Positions 58,506 to 64,000 of a stretch of 64,000 bases of DNA are shown here, piece by piece. The notes below the pieces were generated by a model. It saw nothing but the letters and a program-made list of their open reading frames with translations. It was not told the DNA's origin and did no database searches. The translations under genes were made by a program, and so were the position numbers. Position 1 is the stretch's first letter, and every line of letters begins with the position of its first letter. This DNA comes from Eupeodes corollae (lineage: Eukaryota; Arthropoda; Insecta; Diptera; Syrphidae): positions 84,249,073 to 84,313,072 of the forward strand of contig NC_079149.1 of NCBI RefSeq assembly GCF_945859685.1, written 5' to 3'.

Positions 58506-59993
58506 TCCTAATTGAGATCGTTTAGATCGTTGTAGAAGAATTCTTCAAGGTAGGTCTTGCGTTTTTGAGTTAAAGAAGGGCATGTACAGAGGAGGTGTAC
58601 AATTGTTTTCTCCTACTCATTATTCATACAGACAACATTAGCCAAACGTGATAGAATGGGTTGGACTGTACCATTTCTGGAGAATTCATATGCCTCATAA
58701 TTTGCTGGAGTGCCCCTTTTGCCCGGCAATTAGCAAAGGTGAATAGTAAATTGTTGTGCCATTTTGATTAGAGATGATGGATAGTTATGAACTGTTATAG
58801 AGTTTGTAGGGACATCGTCTAGAGATTTAATAGCGGCTTAACTATCTGAGAAAATACGGACACCAGATGTTCATATCAAGTTTTCTTTAAGCTAGGGCAA
58901 GACTTCTTTTACCGCCAAACAAGCTACAATGATTTGGTAGGTGGAATGAGAGACTTCACTTCAGTCGTTCCAAGTACATACATCTACCAATCCTTCATTT
59001 GCTGAATGGATGATAAATACTTAAGAATAAAGGATTGGCTAATGTTGTTGTTAACCCATTGCGATGAAGCTTTGAGGTAGATGGTAGAGCTTGCAACTAT
59101 TTGTTTTCTAATTATATTAAGAGGTGTTAGGTAGAGTAGGGTATCAAGTGCAGCAGAGGGGGTCGTGAGAAGCGATCCGCTTATAAGTAGCAATCGGATT
59201 GCCGATGTGTATAAACAAGTCTTAACTCGGGGTTTTAAACCCCATTTATTACCATTAGCTTTTTTTTTGCAAGAAAAGAGAGCTATAGCAGGTTTTTGAT
59301 TTTTTTTTGTATATTACGTTTCAAAATTAGTTTTTGTCTAAAATAAGATGCAAAAACTTAGCCTCGTCTGAGAAGTTTAACATATTTAATTTTGTTTTTT
59401 TCTCGAAAATAGTACAAATAGGTTTTGTGTGGGTTGAACACTAATCCACACCGATGAGCCAAAAGTATAAGTGTGTCTTAGAATTTTGTAAAAGTTCTTT
59501 AAGTGTGTTTATTTGGTACACAGTGGCCCGTGTATGTAAAAATGCTTGCAATATTCATTTTTCGAGTGGGTCTATAATGCAAAACTTTTAAGTTCACTGG
59601 ATTTACTTTGGGGCTCGAGTAATCGAAAAAATTATTCAATTTGGGTTATTGGTGTGTCAAAGAAGGCCAAAGTAAAAGATTTTGTATGATGATCATTTTT
59701 TTATATTTCTTTTCTTAACTTTGAATGTAAAAAAGAGCTTCGAAAGGCGTTAAGATGCTATAGCAACGTCATCCGCATTGGCAATTACTCTTGAACCCTT
59801 CGCATCCAGGCCAGTTAGGATTTAATTTACACCCAGGTTCCAGATTAGAGGGGATAGAACACCACCTTGCGTTATGCTGCTAGCCAACAAAAAATGAATA
59901 AACCCTACAAGCGGACCCTCTACGTTCAGAGATTTTATTGCAGATGTGATTACAGATGTGTCCACGTTTTGTTAAAAGCGCCTTCGATCAATT
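58506..59993 (-). mobile_element. Family R copy 3, heavily decayed
   Basis: Aligns piecewise with copy 1: 58506-58620 with its 53190-53300, 58660-59000 with the RNase H region, 59040-59480 with the region past RT (LYLTPLNIIRKQIVASSTIY, SSQWVNNNISQSFILKYLSS), and 59750-59993 with the RT palm. No frame longer than 69 codons survives. An unrelated 240-base segment interrupts at about 59510-59750. Confidence 0.82.
59510..59750. other. Unidentified insert in family R copy 3
   Basis: About 240 bases beginning CACAGTGGCCCGTGTATG without counterpart in the long R copy; right boundary near AAGGCGTTAAGATGC. No inverted ends or duplication recognised. Confidence 0.4.
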
Positions 59994-60944
59994 AAAACAT
60001 TTATAATATTGTATACTTTTTGATCCTTTTAAAATCAATAGAATTATTTTCTATTGGCAATAGTAAAATACTTTTTTTTTAAATTCACCCTTTGACCAGT
60101 ACAAAATTCTTGTTTTTCGTCGATATCTTAAATACCACCGAAGAAGAAATGGCTGGTTCAAGTTTTAACTATTTTTTCCTATCACTTCTATGGGTTTGGA
60201 TTCTAAAAGCTAAAAAAATACAATTCTGGTAAAGCTAATAAAAAAAAAGTTATACTCCAGTAACTGTATACAGCAGACCATGCATTAATACGGTGATATG
60301 AATTTTTTGTTACTTGTTTATGACTTTGGCCTAGTTATTAACTCAAGTTTTCGATCTCGAGCGCCGAACGCAAGAAGTCAAAAAAAAAGAAAAGCGATAA
60401 ATTTCTCGTGAAAAGTGACTCGAAATACAAAATCGAAAATTGGAAATTAACGGAAACACCTAAAGTCTTGTGATATAGCTATGGTCAAAGCTAGAAATCA
60501 AACCTAGAAATCCATACTTTCAGTAACTTTTTTTTTAAATGGCGGTTTTGTTCTCAGTTTACAAATAATTTTAAGTCTCAAAGGTTTATTTAAACAATAA
60601 AAGGTTTTTTTTTATTTTTGTAGGTATGTTAGTAAGAAATATTTTCTCTTTCAGTAATCAATGCTCCTACCAATTATTGATTAATGAATTTATGAAAAAA
60701 TTGGAAAAAGTGACATCCAATATACTATCTTTTAGTCAAGTAGTGTTTTCTTTGACAGAAAAAGCTGTTTATGACGTTAGTGTTATAAATACTCCATCAA
60801 CACTGCAAAAAATCGACAAAACTACGAAAAACTTTTGTTTTAAGTATTGTCGTTCTTAACAATGATGGATTCAGCATGATTTCTTTCTACTAAAATCATA
60901 AAGTTATTAATTAAACTTAAATATCATAAACTTTGAATACAGAA
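59994..60944. other. AT-rich stretch, no recognised gene
   Basis: No supported feature; the 77-codon frame at 60626-60859 lacks family resemblance. Confidence 0.35.
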
Positions 60945-61265
60945 TTCATTACCCATACTAATATTATAAATGCGAAAGTAACTGTCTGTTACTTAATCAC
61001 GCCTAAACTACTGAACCTATTTGCATGAAATTTGGTATGGAGATATTTTGATACCCGAGAAAGGACACAGGCTTCTTTTTACCCCGAGAAAATGACGCAT
61101 TCCCATGGGAAAATTCAGGTGGGCCGGTAGTTTTTACGCCTAAACTACTGAACAGATTTAAATGAAATTTGGTAAGAAGATAGTTGGAAACTTAAGAAAG
61201 GACATGAATTACTTATGACCTCGAAAAAACAACGTATTCCCATGGGAAAAACTACTTTCCGGGGA
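60945..61265 (+). repeat. Helitron-like subterminal region with two diverged direct repeats
   Basis: CCCATACTAATATTATAAAT leads into two units about 135 bases apart (61003 and 61138), each with ACGCCTAAACTACTGAAC, ATGAAATTTGGTA, AAGGACAT and CCCATGGGAAAA. Text of this type is widespread in arthropod genomes next to Helitron or helicase remnants. It points towards the helicase remnant downstream in the same orientation. Confidence 0.6.
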
Positions 61266-61539
61266 ATTAAATATTTTAAAAAATGTCACAATTCTGTTTT
61301 ATTTACAAGAAACTTTTATCTGAAGATGAAACTGTTGTGGTTAGTCGTGGAATGCAAACTTTAATCGATGCAAGTGTTGCGATATGATGTGTTTATTGAG
61401 TATTTAAGAAGTGAAAAGTCCTTCACAATACAATACGTGGATTGGAGAAAAGCATATCATCCGGAAAACTTCAATCTCTGCAGCAAAAAGACAACGGGAG
61501 AATGAAGAAACCAGTACTTCAAAAGTAAGTCCACCTCGT

Positions 61540-61870
61540 ACCTACTATAGCGCAAATAAGCGAATTCAGCTTTTGTTTTAAAGAGACCTGTTTATTTTGT
61601 GGTGATGAAGCAGATGAAGAGAGAGTCTTGGAAAAAAAATTACAAAGTTTTTAGATTAATTTTAAAGAATCCCTTTTGAAATTAGCTAAAGATCGTTCTG
61701 ATGACGTATCAAAAGCTGTCATTGAACGTATTAAATTTGAGTATGATTTAATAGCTTCTGATGCTAAATACCATGACAGTTGTTACAAATCATTCTTGAG
61801 ACCTAATACTGGCGGTAAAATTGGGCTTCCCCAAAACGAGGAACACTGCGAAGGAGGAAATTTTTAAATT
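61540..61870 (+). pseudogene. Zinc-like module (C-x2-C ... H-x3-C) of an unidentified mobile-element protein
   Basis: In one frame FSFCFKETCLFCGDEADEER, a stop at 61652, then KLAKDRSDDVSKAVIERIKF and YDLIASDAKYHDSCYKSFLR. The CLFC and HDSC spacing suggests a metal-binding domain. I recall similar CxxC...YHxxCY modules in multi-copy invertebrate proteins, but cannot name the family. One stop and no start make it degenerate. Confidence 0.5.
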
Positions 61871-62314
61871 CGTTAATTACATCCCGAACATTCTACCAGG
61901 TGGCGGGAACATAGAATTATCGAATACACACGATTGAATATCTTCTAGAAGAATTTTTGCCGCAGCTTTCAAAGTTATCAGGCGTTTTTCTTTTTCATCC
62001 AAGTGTTAATTAGACCAAGCAGAAACAGATAAATGTTAATTTTCCAGGCTTCTCTGTAATAATAATTCTACGACCATACTTTGACTTCAATCGTGCTTTT
62101 ATAATTCTGTTTTCTAAAGCTACATTTTGACAAACATTCTTTAATTTATCAATTGTAAACAGGCAGTCGTCACTACTGTCACTAGAATGTTCGGGATGTA
62201 ATTAACGCTATTCCTTAATCATTGTCATATTTTTTAGAACAAATCATTCTTAAAAACACGCGTCATAATTTGGATCATTTAAAGTTAGTTTGAACACATA
62301 TTTGCCATAGTATA

Positions 62315-62656
62315 ATGATTGCTGTTCGGCCTAGAACCTTTAAATCAAAATTACAACTGTGTCTTTCATTTTTTTTCGATCGGCGGTTTGGTTTGAAACG
62401 TCTCATACAAATTTTCTCATCTTTTGGATTATGCGCATTTTACAGTGAAACAATGAACTATGAAGAAGCAGCAGTTTTCAGTCGCCCAGCTCACATTTTA
62501 TCACCAGAAAGTGGTACATTTCTTCAATATATTGCAGACAATGCTGATATTAATGTAAATACTTTGGACGGTAATAATTCACTTTATAAAATGGGAAGTA
62601 TAGAAATTGTTACCCCAAAGATTCAGTATTACAAGAAGGGCCGGTGCCACGACTAA
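62315..62656 (+). pseudogene. Conserved module of the same unidentified mobile-element protein
   Basis: 113-codon frame: RPRTFKSKLQLCLSFFFDRR, FGLKRLIQIFSSFGLCAFYS, ETMNYEEAAVF, then FLQYIADNADINVNTLDGNN and LYKMGSIEIVTPK. The AD-N-D-N--TLDG---(Y/H)-MG-I pattern recurs, from memory, in repetitive insect proteins. The order CxxC module, then this module, then Pif1-like helicase, all in one orientation, suggests one decayed element. Confidence 0.5.
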
Positions 62657-62754
62657 CTGAAGTTCTTTCAGCAAAAGATCCAAAAATCCTAAAATTTTAA
62701 CCTTTGAACCCGAATAACTTTTTAAGCTCGCATGGGATTGATTACTGAAACCTA

Positions 62755-62992
62755 AGGCATGATTCGCATAGAGACAAAGAATGTTCTAACCTGTGCAATA
62801 ACAATAAATAAAGCTCATGGGCAAACGCTGAAAGTTGCAGGTGTAAATTTGGACAAAAAAATTGTTTTACCATGGACAATTATATGTAGCGTGCTCACGA
62901 GTCTCAAACTCCCAAAGTCTTTACGTTCTGGCCAAGGAAGGAAAAACAAAAAACGTCGTATATAAAAATATGTTGGAATAACTTATCTTCTT
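62755..62992 (+). pseudogene. Pif1-like helicase C-terminus
   Basis: Frame 62759-62965 gives LTCAITINKAHGQTLKVAGV and NLDKK, the conserved AMTINKAQGQTL motif of Pif1/Helitron helicases. After frameshifts, SLYVLAKEGKTKNVVYKNML reads to a stop at 62987-62989, the normal end of the protein family. The VACSR box is displaced by an indel (GTAGCGTGCTCACGA). Only the last domain survives. Confidence 0.8.
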
Positions 62993-63569
62993 CTTAAAAT
63001 GTTTTAACCTTACCTAACCTTAGCTTAGAAAGCTAAAAAAACGCGTGGTTGTGGTTCAGCCGTAAAGCCTAAACTGTCTGATTGCTTTCGTAGTCAGTGG
63101 ATAAGAAGGACCAAAACAATCGCGTGATCCACAAAGACTATCCACGTTTGAGTTTCCACTTTTCAAGTAAATTTAGATTAATTTTATTAACGCATTTACA
63201 TTATTTTAATATGACACTTGAAATTCCAGTTAAGTTTCACTGGTGTCAGCATTATCAACTTCAAACCACAAAATGAACTTTCACAATTGTGGACTAATCT
63301 TAATTCGATAGCTATCTCAGTTTTTTGGATTTTATGTTTTTCTTTCTTTTTTAATACTGAACATAAAAAATATTCATATTTTCTAAATGGCATTATTACG
63401 GTTCTAGTACACTTTATGACATTGTGTGGGTTCTTGAAGCGATTAATATTTATTTGTCAAATGTTCAAAGACGACCACTTCAAAAGTTAAAGCCGTCTAA
63501 TTTTAATGGTCACTTAAAAGTCTTAAAAGCGAAAAAGTGGTCCAAAAGAGATTTCAATTTTTAAGTGCA
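62993..63569. other. Stretch without recognised gene
   Basis: A 90-codon plus-strand frame (63218-63490) with hydrophobic segments has no recognisable motif; a real gene is not excluded but cannot be supported. Confidence 0.3.
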
Positions 63570-63575
63570 TTTATT
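63570..63575 (-). promoter_or_regulatory. Candidate polyadenylation signal of sugar transporter
   Basis: AATAAA on the minus strand (TTTATT on +), about 180 bases after the stop codon at 63755. Confidence 0.4.
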
Positions 63576-63754
63576 AATGTTTTCATTGAATTTTGTTTAA
63601 ATAAACTTAATATGGCAAATTATGACATTGTGAAAAAAAATTAATATTTTTCGTACATTTTTAAATACATTGATATTTCTAAAAATTATTAATCTTAATA
63701 CTATAGTAACATTGAAGTTTTCTTATTTTTAAAATAAACTACTATTCCTACTTA

Positions 63755-63962
63755 TTATGGTTTTTCAATGTCTAATGATTTTCCTTTTGTTTCTTTCAAA
63801 TACAATATGTTGAATATAAAACCAAATAAGGCGACTCCTCCGCATATCCACATAACGCCAGCTAGTCCGATAATCGTCATTAAAACTGGAAATGCTTTCA
63901 AAGAAATAGTTGAAAAGAGTCCCATGAGAACCAAACAAAATGTCGACCCTAATGAACGAATC
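63755..63962 (-). CDS. MFS sugar (trehalose/glucose-type) transporter, last exon, with apparent frameshift
   Basis: Minus strand. Acceptor TATTTTAG precedes 63962. Encodes IRSLGSTFCLVLMGLFSTIS, then in the +1 frame KAFPVLMTIIGLAGVMWICG, GVALFGFIFNILYLKETKGK and SLDIEKP to a TAA at 63757-63755. The last two membrane helices and the terminal ETKGKS motif (cytosolic PETKGR/K signature of the sugar porter family) are clear. Members carry glucose, trehalose or related sugars across the plasma membrane. The two halves are offset by one base in TTCTTTTGAAAG (about 63895-63902): either a sequencing or assembly indel or a disabling mutation. Earlier exons lie beyond the window at higher coordinates. 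Confidence 0.85.
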
Positions 63963-64000
63963 TAAAATAAAAATTAATTTAATTAAAAAATAACTATAAT

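Noticed and set aside
63218..63490. 90-codon plus-strand frame with hydrophobic stretches, perhaps a receptor exon
   Set aside because: No recognisable chemoreceptor or other motif and no convincing splice sites; left as unannotated sequence.
63768..63965. Plus-strand 65-codon frame at the window end
   Set aside because: It is the antisense shadow of the sugar transporter exon, which has a splice acceptor, membrane helices and ETKGKS motif on the other strand.

Overview
The window looks like eukaryotic, AT-rich and repeat-dense DNA from an insect, most likely a higher fly. The evidence is GT-AG introns, a spliced ABCG half-transporter, the last exon of a facilitated sugar transporter, fly-style TACATA/ATGTATG simple repeats, and a large load of decayed retrotransposons. 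No bacterial genes, operons or CRISPR arrays are present. Species cannot be fixed from sequence alone.

Two host genes are supported. (1) An ABCG-family half-transporter on the + strand spans about 38.0-51.7 kb. Seven downstream exons join in one frame with Walker A, LSGGE signature, Walker B, H-loop and six membrane segments. A GC-rich upstream exon at 38016-38071 supplies an ATG in matching phase, giving a predicted 672-residue protein. Intron 1 (4.2 kb) and intron 5 (6.9 kb) are filled with mobile elements. (2) The C-terminal exon of an MFS sugar/trehalose-type transporter lies on the - strand at 63755-63962 and carries an apparent one-base frameshift.

Almost everything else is mobile DNA. 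I use ad hoc labels for the families. R is an RNase H-bearing non-LTR element of the I/LOA/R1 kind with TTAGG-like tails (7 pieces). B, C, D, E, F, G and J are other non-LTR families. AT is a family of long AT-rich elements with internal repeats of about 170 bp (5 pieces). There is also a copia-type LTR element, two IS630/mariner-like elements, a tRNA-derived SINE (2 copies), a small inverted-repeat element, and two Helitron/Pif1-helicase remnants.

Layout: 1-1.3 kb J tail and Helitron helicase; 2.7-3.7 kb a 953-bp perfect hexanucleotide array; 3.7-5.5 kb LINE E; 6.5-8.9 kb R tail and LINE F with a SINE inside it; 10.3-11.4 kb LINE B pieces; 12.4-14.1 and 16.4-18.3 kb AT elements; 20.7-22 kb LINE J and SINE; 23-25 kb AT end, mariner-like remnant and LINE G; 26.6-27.3 kb deletion-derivative mariner; 27.5-29.4 kb LINE C and R pieces; 30.5-31.6 kb LINE G with clear target-site duplication; 32-33.3 kb AT element; 34.4-37.2 kb LINE B split by an internally deleted R element; 38-51.7 kb the ABCG gene; 52.6-58.5 kb copia split by an R element; 58.5-60 kb an old R copy; 60.9-63 kb a Helitron-like composite; 63.7 kb the sugar transporter.

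Several nestings are readable to the base through target-site duplications or restored frames: SINE in LINE F, R in copia, R in LINE B, and a MITE in an AT element. I did not find a convincing new biological system. The least explained pieces are the AT element family and the zinc-like and conserved modules next to the Helitron helicase at 61.5-62.7 kb.
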